This document shows, piece after piece, positions 6,961 to 15,246 of a stretch of 22,163 bases of DNA (the first letter of the stretch is position 1; each line of letters starts with the position of its first letter). The DNA is from JAJXZP01 sp035505775 (GTDB taxonomy: Bacteria > Spirochaetota > Spirochaetia > Treponematales > Rectinemataceae), in contig DATJQN010000041.1 of NCBI GenBank assembly GCA_035505775.1, positions 1 through 22,163 of the forward strand, written 5' to 3'. A model generated the notes under the pieces. The model was not told the DNA's origin, made no database searches, and saw only the letters and a list, made by a program, of their open reading frames with translations. A program made the position numbers and the translations under genes.

Positions 6961-9900
6961 TCAGTCCCGCCACGCCTCCTCCACAACCTGAAGCTCGCGC
7001 AGACGCTCGAGGCAGCGCTCAGTGGCGGAGCAGGTGATCTGGACGTGGGCCTTGACCACCGTCTCGCCCTCGCCGGAGGGCACGTGGAAGAATACGGTGC
7101 ACGATCCGGGCTCGTCGAACAGGGCGTCGCGCAGTCCGTAGAGATCCTCCTCCTCCGCGATGCCGGGTTTCAGGCGGAGGTGGATCTCCTTCCAGGACTT
7201 TTCCTTCAGGCTTGCGGAGTCGGCGAAGTCCTCGACCTTGAGACTGGGATTGCCCCGCGACAGATCCACCTTGCCGCGCAGGCAGAGCACGCTGTCCAGG
7301 ACAAAGCGGTCGCGGTGGCGCTCCAGGGTGTCGGCGAAGACGACGATCTCGATGGAGCCTGCGTAGTCCTCGACGGCGCCGAAGGCCATCTTGCGCCCGG
7401 TCTTCGTGATGATCTCGCGCCACTCCTTGAGCATGGCCACGAGGGTGTAGGTCCGGTCGGGACTCGCGCGCTCCGGGCGGGCGAGGTCGAGGTCGCAGCT
7501 CCGCTCCCAGATCTTCCGCCACTCGTCCATCGGGTGGCCCGAGAAGTAGAAGCCGAGCAGCTCCTTCTCGAGACGCAGTATGTCCGCGCGGGGATACTCG
7601 TCCGCGCACTGCAGCTCGAAGGGCGGATACTCCTCCTCGCCGGAGCCTTCGAAGAGACTGGCCTGCCCGAATCGACCGGCCTCTTCCTTGGCCGAGGCGT
7701 ACTCGACCGCGCGCTCGATCTCGAGGACGAGGGTGCGCCGGGCGCAGTTCATGGGGTCGAAGCATCCCGCCATGGCCAGGCACTCGAGGGTCTTGCGGTT
7801 CATGGTCTGCGTGCCCATCCGCTCGATGAACTCGATGAAGGACGTGAAGGGTCCCCGCTTGCCGCGTTCCTCCACGATGGCCCGGGCGAGTCCCTCGCCG
7901 ACTCCCTTGATGCCCAGGAGGCCGTAGACGATCTTTCCATCGACGACCGAGAAGTAGGCCTCCGAACGGTTGACGTCGGGCGGAAGGATCTCGAGCCCCA
8001 TGGATCGCGCCTCGCCGATGTACTCGGTGAGCTTGTCGGTGTTGGTGATCTCGTTCGTAAGATTGGCGGCCATGAACTCGGCCGGATAGTTGGCCTTGAG
8101 ATAGGCGGTGCGATAGGCGACCACCGAATAGGCGGCCGCGTGTGACTTGTTGAAGCCGTAGCCGGCGAAGGGGACGAGGATGTCGAAGATCTCCTTGGCC
8201 TTCTCCTTCGTGTAGCCTCGGGCGAGGGCTCCCTCGATGAAGGGCGCCTCCTCCTTCTCGAGGACCTCCTTCTTCTTCTTGCCCATCGCGCGGCGGAGGA
8301 GGTCGGCGCGGCCGAGGGAATAGCCCGCCACCTCCTGCGCTACCTGCATGACCTGTTCCTGGTAGACGATGACGCCGTAGGTTTCCCTGAGGTACTTCTC
8401 GAGCGAGGGGTGGGGATAGCTGATGGGTTGGCGGCCCCACTTGGAGTCGATGAACTGGGGAATGTTGTCCATCGGGCCCGGGCGGTAGAGCGCGTTCAAG
8501 GCGATCAGGTCCTCGATGCTCGTCGGCTTGGCCTGCTTGAGGATGGCCTGCATGCCGCTCGACTCGAACTGGAAGATCGAGGTGGACTTGCCCTCGCCGA
8601 GAAGCTGGAAGGTTCGCGCATCGTCCTCGGGTATGCTCTCCTCGTCGATCTCTATGCCGCGGCGCCGGATGAGGTCGATGGTGTTCTTGATGAGGGTGAG
8701 GGTCTTGAGGCCTAGGAAGTCCATCTTGACCAGGCCGCAGTCCTCGAGGAGGTCCATCGTGAACTGGGTGGAGACGATGCCGGTCTTGGGGTCCTTGTAG
8801 AGGGGCACGTAGTCGGTGAGGGCCGTCTTGGCGATCACGATGCCCGCCGCATGGAAGCTCGTGTGGCGGTTCTTGTTCTCGAGCTTGGCCGCCACCTCGA
8901 AGAGCTCGCGGTAGCGCTCCTGGGAGGCGAGCTCCCGCAGCTTGGGTTCCTGCTCGAGGGCCTTGGCCAGGGTCATCTTCGGATCCTCGGGCACGAGCTT
9001 GGCGATCGCGTTCGATTCCTCGAAGGAGATGTCGAGGGCGCGCGCCACGTCCTTGAGGACCGCCTTGGCCTTCAGCGTGCCAAAGGTAATGATCTGGCCC
9101 GTGCGCTCGGCGCCGTACTTGCGCGTCACGTAGTCGATCACCTCGCCGCGGCGCTCGAAGCAGAAGTCCACGTCGAAGTCCGGCATGGAGATGCGCTCGG
9201 GGTTGAGGAAGCGCTCGAAGAGGAGCTCGTAGCGCAGGGGGTCGATGTCCGTGATGCGCAGGGCGTAGGCGACGATGGAGCCGGCGCCGGAGCCCCGCCC
9301 CGGGCCCACGGGGATGCCGTGCTGCTTGGCCCAGTCGATGAAGTCCCAGACGATGAGGAAGTAGCCCGTGAACTGCATCTTCGTGATGACGTCGAGCTCG
9401 TAGTCCGCCCGCTCGACGATCTCCGGGCTCAGCCGGGGGTAGCGCCGCCTGAGCCCCTCGTGGGCGAGGTGGCGGAGATAGTCGTCGGGACTGCGGAAGT
9501 CCGGAGGGACTTCGTATTCGGGAAGCAGGGGGCCGGGGAAGCTCAGCTCGAGCCTGACCATCTCGTTGATCCTGAGCGTGTTCTCGAGCGCCTCCGGGGT
9601 TTCGGCGAAAATGGCGGCCATCTCCTCGGCGCTCTTCATGTAGAACTCGGGGCCGTGGAAGCGCATGCGCTCGAGCTCGGCGCGTTTGCGGTTCGTGCCG
9701 ATGCAGAGCAGGACGTCGTGGGCCTCGGCATCCTGACGCTCGAGATAGTGCAGGTCGTTGGTCGCGATCAGGGGAAGTCCCGTGCGGCGCGCGAGCTCGA
9801 TCATGGAGCGGTTCACGGGCTTCTGCTCCGGGATCCCGTGGTCCTGGAGCTCCAGGTAGAAATGGTCGCGGCCGAAGAGCTCGGCATAGAAACGGGCCTT

Positions 9901-10374
9901 GCGCTCGGCCTCGGCGGCCTTGCCCGCGGCGAGGAGGGTCGGGATCTCTCCGCCGAGGCAGGCGGTGCTCGCGATGAGCCCCTTCGAATGCCGGGCCAGG
10001 AGCTCGTCGTCGATCCGCGGCTTGTAGTAGTAGCCCTCGGTGTACGAGGCCGAGGAGAGCTTGAGGAGGTTGTGGTAGCCCTCCTCGTTCTCGGCGAGGA
10101 GGACGAGGTGCCAGTACTTGTTCCCGGTCTCGGTGCCCGTCCGCTCCCTGCGCGAGCCGCCGGCGACGTAGAACTCGCTGCCGATGATGGGGTTTATCCC
10201 CGCTTCCCTGCAGCTTCGGTAGAACTTGACCGCCCCGAACATGTTGCCGTGATCGGTGAGGGCGAGACCGGGCATGCCCAGAGCCTTGGCCCTGGCCACC
10301 ATCGAGCCGACGGAGGCGGCGCCGTCGAGCAGCGAGTAATCCGAATGACAGTGGAGGTGGACGAACTGGGCCAT
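6961..10374 (-). CDS. dnaE: DNA polymerase III subunit alpha
   Basis: This 1137-residue protein is the catalytic subunit of the replicative polymerase, close in length to E. coli DnaE. It starts with a PHP domain (H8, H10, D41-H42, E67, H89, C139, D207 and H209 all present). The polymerase active site has GPGRGSGAGS just before PDFDVDF, giving catalytic D401 and D403, and D552 in KMDFLGLKTL. These match E. coli D401, D403 and D555 closely. A helix-hairpin-helix motif (LLGIKGVGEG) and an OB-fold region follow toward the C-terminus, which ends with the usual short tail domain. The start at 10374 gives the conserved MAQFVHLHCH opening; an upstream in-frame ATG at 10503 would cover the luxS promoter and add an unrelated extension. 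The gene is monocistronic, divergent from luxS. Confidence 0.97.
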   Translation of the reverse strand: MAQFVHLHCHSDYSLLDGAASVGSMVARAKALGMPGLALTDHGNMFGAVKFYRSCREAGINPIIGSEFYVAGGSRRERTGTETGNKYWHLVLLAENEEGYHNLLKLSSASYTEGYYYKPRIDDELLARHSKGLIASTACLGGEIPTLLAAGKAAEAERKARFYAELFGRDHFYLELQDHGIPEQKPVNRSMIELARRTGLPLIATNDLHYLERQDAEAHDVLLCIGTNRKRAELERMRFHGPEFYMKSAEEMAAIFAETPEALENTLRINEMVRLELSFPGPLLPEYEVPPDFRSPDDYLRHLAHEGLRRRYPRLSPEIVERADYELDVITKMQFTGYFLIVWDFIDWAKQHGIPVGPGRGSGAGSIVAYALRITDIDPLRYELLFERFLNPERISMPDFDVDFCFERRGEVIDYVTRKYGAERTGQIITFGTLKAKAVLKDVARALDISFEESNAIAKLVPEDPKMTLAKALEQEPKLRELASQERYRELFEVAAKLENKNRHTSFHAAGIVIAKTALTDYVPLYKDPKTGIVSTQFTMDLLEDCGLVKMDFLGLKTLTLIKNTIDLIRRRGIEIDEESIPEDDARTFQLLGEGKSTSIFQFESSGMQAILKQAKPTSIEDLIALNALYRPGPMDNIPQFIDSKWGRQPISYPHPSLEKYLRETYGVIVYQEQVMQVAQEVAGYSLGRADLLRRAMGKKKKEVLEKEEAPFIEGALARGYTKEKAKEIFDILVPFAGYGFNKSHAAAYSVVAYRTAYLKANYPAEFMAANLTNEITNTDKLTEYIGEARSMGLEILPPDVNRSEAYFSVVDGKIVYGLLGIKGVGEGLARAIVEERGKRGPFTSFIEFIERMGTQTMNRKTLECLAMAGCFDPMNCARRTLVLEIERAVEYASAKEEAGRFGQASLFEGSGEEEYPPFELQCADEYPRADILRLEKELLGFYFSGHPMDEWRKIWERSCDLDLARPERASPDRTYTLVAMLKEWREIITKTGRKMAFGAVEDYAGSIEIVVFADTLERHRDRFVLDSVLCLRGKVDLSRGNPSLKVEDFADSASLKEKSWKEIHLRLKPGIAEEEDLYGLRDALFDEPGSCTVFFHVPSGEGETVVKAHVQITCSATERCLERLRELQVVEEAWRD

Positions 10375-10385
10375 GGCTGGGATGG

Positions 10386-10391
10386 AGTATA
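10386..10391 (-). promoter_or_regulatory. Possible -10 box of dnaE
   Basis: TATACT on the minus strand lies 11 bases before the dnaE ATG. It matches the -10 form repeated across the window and would give a leader of only about five bases. No convincing -35 box is present at 16-18 bases, so this is tentative. Confidence 0.4.
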
Positions 10392-10432
10392 GCGCCGTCC
10401 GGGCCGGAGGCGGAAGGGGAAAGCTCCGGCCG

Positions 10433-10462
10433 TTGAACAGCGGGGTTCCCGCCGGGTATGAT
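10433..10462 (+). promoter_or_regulatory. Predicted sigma70 promoter of luxS
   Basis: TTGAAC (10433-10438), an 18-base spacer and TATGAT (10457-10462) are near consensus. The start would be about 33 bases before the luxS ATG, leaving room for the GGGAGGG ribosome binding site at 10491-10497. It probably also drives the following genes. Confidence 0.7.
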
Positions 10463-10501
10463 GCGCCAGGCCCGTCGGACGGGCGGCACGGGGAGGGCAT
10501 C

Positions 10502-10966
10502 ATGGAGTTGCAGACGATCGCCAGCTTTCAGGTCGACCACACCACGCTCGAGCGCGGCATGTACCTCTCCCGCCGCGACGGCGACGTGAATACCTACGAC
10601 ATCCGCATGAAGAAACCCAACGCGGAGCCGGTGCTCGAAAACGGCGCCCTCCACACGATCGAGCATCTGCTTGCCACCTATATGCGCAGCTCGGCGCTCT
10701 CGGACAAGGTGCTGTACTTCGGCCCCATGGGCTGCCGGACCGGCTTCTATCTCCTCACCCGCGGCATGAGCCACCGCGAGGCGATCGATCTGACGAAGTC
10801 GGCTTTCGAATTCCTGGTCTCCTACGATGGCCCGGTCCCCGGGGCCTCGGCCCGGGAATGCGGGAATTGGCAGGACCACGACCTGGCTGCCGCCCGCGAG
10901 GAGGCGCGACGCTTTGTCCCCGTTCTGGCCGGCTATCCCGAGGCCCGGCTGAACTACTCCGTCTAG
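10502..10966 (+). CDS. luxS: S-ribosylhomocysteine lyase
   Basis: LuxS is a small metalloenzyme that splits S-ribosylhomocysteine into homocysteine and 4,5-dihydroxy-2,3-pentanedione, the AI-2 precursor, in the activated methyl cycle. The 154-residue length is typical. The metal ligands H51, H55 (HTIEH, with catalytic-site E54) and C121 (in ARECGNW) are present, as is catalytic C78 in GPMGCRTGFY, and R35 in the N-terminal strand. Start at 10502 is supported by GGGAGGG four bases upstream and by the conserved N-terminus; an earlier in-frame ATG would include the promoter. No mtnN/pfs or metabolic-cycle partner is adjacent. A transporter gene follows nine bases later. Confidence 0.96.
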   Translation: MELQTIASFQVDHTTLERGMYLSRRDGDVNTYDIRMKKPNAEPVLENGALHTIEHLLATYMRSSALSDKVLYFGPMGCRTGFYLLTRGMSHREAIDLTKSAFEFLVSYDGPVPGASARECGNWQDHDLAAAREEARRFVPVLAGYPEARLNYSV

Positions 10967-10975
10967 CGGTCCCCG

Positions 10976-11911
10976 ATGCACGGCACCGTCGGACAGCTGG
11001 CCGCCCTCGCAACGGCCGTCGCCTGGACCGTCACCGCGCTCGCCTTCGAGCATGCCGCCCGGCGCATCGGCGCGATGGCCCTCAACCTTCTGCGGCTCGC
11101 GGTGGGGTTCCTCTTCCTCGGCATCTGGGGTCTCGCGACCACCGGGACCTTCCTCCCCCTCCATGCCCCGGCGAGGGCCTGGATCTGGCTCTCCGCCTCG
11201 GGCCTGATCGGCCTCGTGCTCGGCGACCTCCTCCTCTTCCAGGCCTTTATAGACGTGGGTTCGCGGATCTCGATGCTCGTCTATGCAAGCGCTCCCGCGC
11301 TGACCGCGATTCTCGGCTACTTCATCCTGGGCGAGCGGCTCGGTCTGCCCGCTTTCGCCGGCATGCTGCTCACGCTCGGCGGCATAGCCCTCGTCGTCCT
11401 CGGCCGCCCCGGCGGGGGCGCTGACGGGGCCCCGCCGCAGCCCGAAGGGCAGCCCGGCGATGGCCGCGGGAATCCGCACCACCTGCGGGGAGTCCTCCTC
11501 GGATTCGGGGCGGCCCTGGGCCAGGCCGGCGGGCTCATCCTGAGCAAGATCGGCGCCGGCCACATGGATCCCTTCGCGGGAACGCAGATCCGGGTCAGCG
11601 CCGCGGTGCTGTGCTTCGGCATCATCGTCCTTGCGCTGGGATCGTGGCGCGGCGTCCTGTCGGCCTTCCGGGACGGCCGGGCGCTGGCGAGCCTGACGCT
11701 GGGCTCGTTCTTCGGCCCCTTCCTCGGTGTCAGCCTGAGCCTCCTGGCCGTCCAGTCCACGAACGCCGGCATCGCGGCGGCGATCATGTCCATCATGCCG
11801 GTGCTCATCATCGCCCCCTATGCGCTCCTGTATCACGAGCGCGTGAAAGCCCGCGAAATAGCGGGGTCCCTCGCGGCGGTGGCGGGGGTCTTCGTGCTGT
11901 TCCTCGTATGA
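10976..11911 (+). CDS. EamA/DMT-family transporter
   Basis: A 311-residue integral membrane protein of the drug/metabolite transporter superfamily. It has two EamA halves (about 5-145 and 175-311), each with about five hydrophobic helices, joined by a Gly/Pro-rich hydrophilic linker near 147-175. Family members export or import small metabolites such as amino acids and nucleosides; the substrate cannot be inferred. It begins nine bases after luxS and its stop region overlaps an alternative start of the next gene, so it is almost certainly co-transcribed with luxS. A link to AI-2 export is only a positional guess, since characterised AI-2 exporters belong to another family. Confidence 0.88.
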   Translation: MHGTVGQLAALATAVAWTVTALAFEHAARRIGAMALNLLRLAVGFLFLGIWGLATTGTFLPLHAPARAWIWLSASGLIGLVLGDLLLFQAFIDVGSRISMLVYASAPALTAILGYFILGERLGLPAFAGMLLTLGGIALVVLGRPGGGADGAPPQPEGQPGDGRGNPHHLRGVLLGFGAALGQAGGLILSKIGAGHMDPFAGTQIRVSAAVLCFGIIVLALGSWRGVLSAFRDGRALASLTLGSFFGPFLGVSLSLLAVQSTNAGIAAAIMSIMPVLIIAPYALLYHERVKAREIAGSLAAVAGVFVLFLV

Positions 11912-11925
11912 GCGGAGGCCGGCCC

Positions 11926-12750
11926 ATGCCTGAAGGATTCCGACGCAGGCGGGCGGCAATAGCAGTCGCTCTGAGCCTCGGACTGGGCGCCCTGCTCGCC
12001 GCCCAGGGTCTCGATCTGGGCGCGGCGCCGAGCCCCACGGACAGCGCCGCGATCGCCGATCTACCGAGCGTGGGACTGTGGATGCTGAACGGCTCCGGTT
12101 CGATCGCGCACTGGCTCGGCGAGAAGGTCCGCGGCAAGACTCTCCAGGAGCCGATCAACGTGATCATCGTGGACGGCGTCTCGAGAACCGAAACCGAGGC
12201 GATCGCCCGCCTGGAGGCCGCCTGCGAGAAGTCGGAGTTCGAGAAGCGCATCGGCCACTCCGGAGGCTATCAGGCCTACATCGGCGGCATGCTCTTCGAC
12301 CAGATTCCCCGGGACAAGCTGAAGGCCTTTTCCGACGGTCCCTTCGAGTTCTCCAACAACCACGGACGCCTCTTTGGTCCAGCGCCGCTGAAGGCAGGCT
12401 ACCTGTTCACGGGGGCCTTCAGCCGCGAGCACGCCAATATCATGACGAAGACCAAGCACCTGTTCTCCTCCTTCAACCAGGCGCGCGACGCCTTCGCGAG
12501 GGCCATGGAGCGGAGCGGCTACTACGAGGTCGCCGGCTTCGCAGCCCTGGGCAGCGCCATAGTGGACTCGACCGAGTTCACGACGATGGATCACGACGGC
12601 GTGGCCGTCCTCCTCCGGGCCCTGCCGGTTCCGATCCGGCCCGCGCCCCGGCCCAGCCCGCCTGAGGCGACTCCTGATGCGGCGCCATCCGGGATTCCGC
12701 CGCCTCCCGCCGCTCCCTGGTCGCTCTACCCCGGCCTGCCTTCACGTTGA
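11926..12750 (+). CDS. Unrecognised exported or membrane-anchored protein
   Basis: I do not recognise a family for this 274-residue protein. It begins with MPEGFRRRR, a positively charged stretch, and then a hydrophobic segment (about 11-27) ending near AAQGLDLGAA, which fits a signal peptide or signal anchor; no lipobox Cys is present. A mixed alpha/beta globular region follows (about 45-235), and the last 40 residues are rich in Pro and Ala. GGAGG at 11914-11918 supports the start at 11926; an in-frame ATG at 11908 overlaps the transporter stop and is a possible alternative. It is 14 bases downstream of the transporter and probably in the same operon. A role in the envelope is likely, but no activity can be assigned. 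Confidence 0.75.
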   Translation: MPEGFRRRRAAIAVALSLGLGALLAAQGLDLGAAPSPTDSAAIADLPSVGLWMLNGSGSIAHWLGEKVRGKTLQEPINVIIVDGVSRTETEAIARLEAACEKSEFEKRIGHSGGYQAYIGGMLFDQIPRDKLKAFSDGPFEFSNNHGRLFGPAPLKAGYLFTGAFSREHANIMTKTKHLFSSFNQARDAFARAMERSGYYEVAGFAALGSAIVDSTEFTTMDHDGVAVLLRALPVPIRPAPRPSPPEATPDAAPSGIPPPPAAPWSLYPGLPSR

Positions 12751-12775
12751 CCGCGCAGGGCGGCGACGTCATACT
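12747..12775 (+). promoter_or_regulatory. Internal promoter for the M20 peptidase gene, probably leaderless
   Basis: TTGACC (12747-12752), a 17-base spacer and CATACT (12770-12775) lie over the end of the preceding gene. The -10 box ends seven bases before the ATG at 12783 and no Shine-Dalgarno sequence is visible, so the transcript would begin at or next to the start codon. Confidence 0.55.
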
Positions 12776-12782
12776 TCCATCC

Positions 12783-14249
12783 ATGGATCTCTCCGGCATT
12801 GTCGTCCTCAGCTGCGCCGGCGTTCTGTTCGCCCTCCTCCTCGTGGTCCTGCTCCGCGCCGCCCTGACCCGCCGCCCCGCCGCGCCGGGACAGGCGCTCG
12901 CCCCGGAATCCCTGGACGCCGCGCGCGGAGTCGAGGAGCGCCTGGCCGCCCTGGTCAGGAGACCCACCGTGTCATGGTTCGACTACGGGCGCACCGACAA
13001 GGCCGCCTTCGAGGCCTTCAAGGCCGATCTCGTGCGGCTCTTCCCCCGGCTCCACGACACGCTGCCCAGGCGGGAGATCGGCGAATGGGCCCTCCTGTAC
13101 GAGTGGAAGGGCAGGGATCCCTCCCTCGCCCCGGTCATCCTCTGCTCGCACTTCGATGTCGTGCCGGGCGATGATGAGCCGGAGTGGACACATCCGCCCT
13201 TCGCCGGCGCCATCGCGGAGGGCTACGTCTGGGGCCGCGGCAGCCAGGATGTCAAGGTCACCCTCGCTTCGATTCTCGACTCGGCCGAGCGTCTCGTGGC
13301 CGAGGGCTTTTCCCCGCTGAGGACGGTCTACTTCGCCTTCGGCGGCGACGAGGAGGTCGGCGGTCCGCGCGGCGCCGGGGCGGTCGCCGCCTGGCTCGCG
13401 AGCCAGGGCATCCGTGCCTCCTTCCTCCTCGACGAGGGCGGTCCCATCGCCGACGGGCTCCTCTCCTTCGCGGACCGCCCCCTCGCCCTGGTCGGCGTGG
13501 CGGAGAAGGGCTACATCGATGTGGTGGTGGAGGCCGGCGGAGCCGGCGGCCACGCCTCGATGCCCCCGAAGCGCACCGCGGCGGGGGATCTTGCGCGCGC
13601 GGTGGCGGCGATCGAGGCCAATCCCTCCCCCGCCCGGCTCTCGCGGAGCGTTCGGGCCTTCCTCGAACGCGTCGCACCGTATACGGGCTTCACGTACCGG
13701 CTCCTCTTCAGGAATCTCTGGCTCTTCTCCGGTCTTGTGAAGGCCGCCTTCTCCGCGACACCCAGCTCCAACGCCCTCGTGCGGACGACCACGGCCCCGA
13801 CCATGCTCGAGGGCAGTTCCAAGGAGAATGTCCTCGCCGAGAAGGCCCGCGCCAACATCAACGTCCGCATAATCCCCGGGGATTCCTCGCCCGGCGTGCT
13901 GGAACGGCTGGGCAGACTCGTCGAGCCCTTCGGCTGCACCGTGCGACAGGCGCACGAGGGTCTGGCGGTGGAGCCCCTGCCCGAGTCCTCCGTCGAGGCG
14001 GAGGGCTATCACGCCATAGAATCGGCCCTCGCCACCTCCTTTCCGGAGGCGGCCTGCGTGCCCTTCCTGTTCAGCGCGGGCACCGACACCAAGCACTACC
14101 GCGATGTCGCCGAGAACATCTACCGCCTCACGCCCCTGCGCCAGACCTCGAAGGATCTCGCGGGCATCCATGCGCGGGACGAGCGCACGTCCATCGAGAA
14201 TGTCCGGCGCTGCGCCCTGTTCTACACCTCGCTCATGCGCGGGCTGTAG
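12783..14249 (+). CDS. Membrane-anchored M20-family zinc peptidase
   Basis: A 488-residue M20 metallopeptidase with one N-terminal transmembrane helix (about 4-27), giving a membrane-tethered catalytic domain. Two-zinc site residues are visible: H123 and D125 in SHFDVVP, bridging D156 in GRGSQDVK, catalytic E190 and ligand E191 in GGDEEVGG, and H438 in TDTKHY. The dimerisation or lid domain falls in between, around GGAGGHASMPP. The overall plan resembles carboxypeptidase S and PM20D1-like members, which cleave dipeptides or N-acyl amino acids; substrate is not known. ATG 12783 is preferred because a promoter ends just upstream; an in-frame TTG at 12747 would overlap the previous stop. The next gene begins directly at the stop codon. 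Confidence 0.88.
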   Translation: MDLSGIVVLSCAGVLFALLLVVLLRAALTRRPAAPGQALAPESLDAARGVEERLAALVRRPTVSWFDYGRTDKAAFEAFKADLVRLFPRLHDTLPRREIGEWALLYEWKGRDPSLAPVILCSHFDVVPGDDEPEWTHPPFAGAIAEGYVWGRGSQDVKVTLASILDSAERLVAEGFSPLRTVYFAFGGDEEVGGPRGAGAVAAWLASQGIRASFLLDEGGPIADGLLSFADRPLALVGVAEKGYIDVVVEAGGAGGHASMPPKRTAAGDLARAVAAIEANPSPARLSRSVRAFLERVAPYTGFTYRLLFRNLWLFSGLVKAAFSATPSSNALVRTTTAPTMLEGSSKENVLAEKARANINVRIIPGDSSPGVLERLGRLVEPFGCTVRQAHEGLAVEPLPESSVEAEGYHAIESALATSFPEAACVPFLFSAGTDTKHYRDVAENIYRLTPLRQTSKDLAGIHARDERTSIENVRRCALFYTSLMRGL

Positions 14250-15239
14250 ATGACCCCGGCGGACAGGGAGCCCGGCGGCACGATCGCCGTCCTCGGGCTC
14301 GGCGCCATCGGTTCCGCGCTTGCGGCCGAGCTCGCGCATCTTGAAGGCAGCCACGAGCTCGTGCTCGCCGCCCGTTCGGGGGCGCGGGCCCGGGCCAAGG
14401 CCGCTGACCTCTATCATGCATCTCCCCTCGGCGGCCTGGGCGCCGTCAGAGGTTGTGCGCTCGAGGAGCTCTCCGGCGCCGACCTCGTGGTGATCGCCGC
14501 CGGCGTGCTGCCGCCCGAAACCGGCACGCGCTCGGACGCCCTCGCCGCCAACGTGAACCTGTACCGGCAGATCGTGCCCGCCCTGGCGGAGCGGAACCCC
14601 GATGCCTGCCTGGTCGTGGTCGCCAATCCGGTCGATGCCATGGTACATGCCGCGCGGATCCTGTCGGGTTTCCCGCCGGACCGCGTCATCGGGACCGGCA
14701 CCCTCCTGGACACGATCCGTCTGCGGGCGATACTCGCGCGGGAACTCGGGCTGCGGCCCGGCGATGTCGCGGCCCTCGTCATAGGCGAACACGGCGACTC
14801 GATGCTGCCGCTCTGGAGTCGCGCGCGCGCCGGGGACCGACCCCTCGCCGAGTACGCATCGGCGGCCGGCCTCGAGTTCGACCCTGCCTTCCGGTCCCGC
14901 GTCATGCACGAGCTGCGGCGCGCCGGCTGGGAGATCCGGGCGGCGGGGGAACACAGCGCCTACGCGATCGCGCGCTGCGCCGCGGCCATCGTCCGCGCCC
15001 TCCTCTCCCCTGGGGCCACCGTCCTGCCGGTCTCGCGCTGCGCCGAGGGAGTCTTCGGCCTCGGCGAACTCTGCCTGAGCCTGCCCGTCGCGCTCGGCGC
15101 GGGCGCCGCCGCCGCGGGCTCAGCCGCAAGGCCCGAGGAGTTTCCGCTTTCAGACGAAGAAGGGGCGGGGCTCCAGGCCTGTGCCCGGGCGCTCCGCCCC
15201 CTCTTCGCCGAGGTCGACGCGATGCTCGCTGCGGACTGA
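14250..15239 (+). CDS. Lactate/malate dehydrogenase-family oxidoreductase of unclear specificity
   Basis: This 329-residue protein is an NAD(P)-dependent 2-hydroxyacid dehydrogenase of the LDH/MDH family. Visible motifs are the dinucleotide site GLGAIG (16-21), NPVDAM (126-131), catalytic D154 and R157 (GTGTLLDTIRLR) and proton donor H181 (GEHGDS). The substrate loop reads AGVLPPETGTR: R94 matches the conserved substrate-binding Arg109, but the position that separates LDH (Gln102) from MDH (Arg102) aligns with P88. The acidic residue after the second strand that normally selects NAD is replaced by A41-R42-S43, with R46 nearby, which suggests NADP(H). It starts at the base after the M20 stop, so the two are tightly coupled. 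Its stop is seven bases from convergent livF with no terminator visible. Confidence 0.85.
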   Translation: MTPADREPGGTIAVLGLGAIGSALAAELAHLEGSHELVLAARSGARARAKAADLYHASPLGGLGAVRGCALEELSGADLVVIAAGVLPPETGTRSDALAANVNLYRQIVPALAERNPDACLVVVANPVDAMVHAARILSGFPPDRVIGTGTLLDTIRLRAILARELGLRPGDVAALVIGEHGDSMLPLWSRARAGDRPLAEYASAAGLEFDPAFRSRVMHELRRAGWEIRAAGEHSAYAIARCAAAIVRALLSPGATVLPVSRCAEGVFGLGELCLSLPVALGAGAAAAGSAARPEEFPLSDEEGAGLQACARALRPLFAEVDAMLAAD

Positions 15240-15246
15240 GACCGAC

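Noticed and set aside
7019..11959. A 1646-codon minus-strand frame spanning dnaE, luxS and the transporter
   Set aside because: It runs in a different frame through several well-identified genes and has a low-complexity Arg/Pro/Gly composition. It is a shadow.
12747..12782. TTG start for the M20 peptidase
   Set aside because: The TTG overlaps the previous stop and is better explained as a -35 box; the ATG at 12783 begins just before the transmembrane helix.
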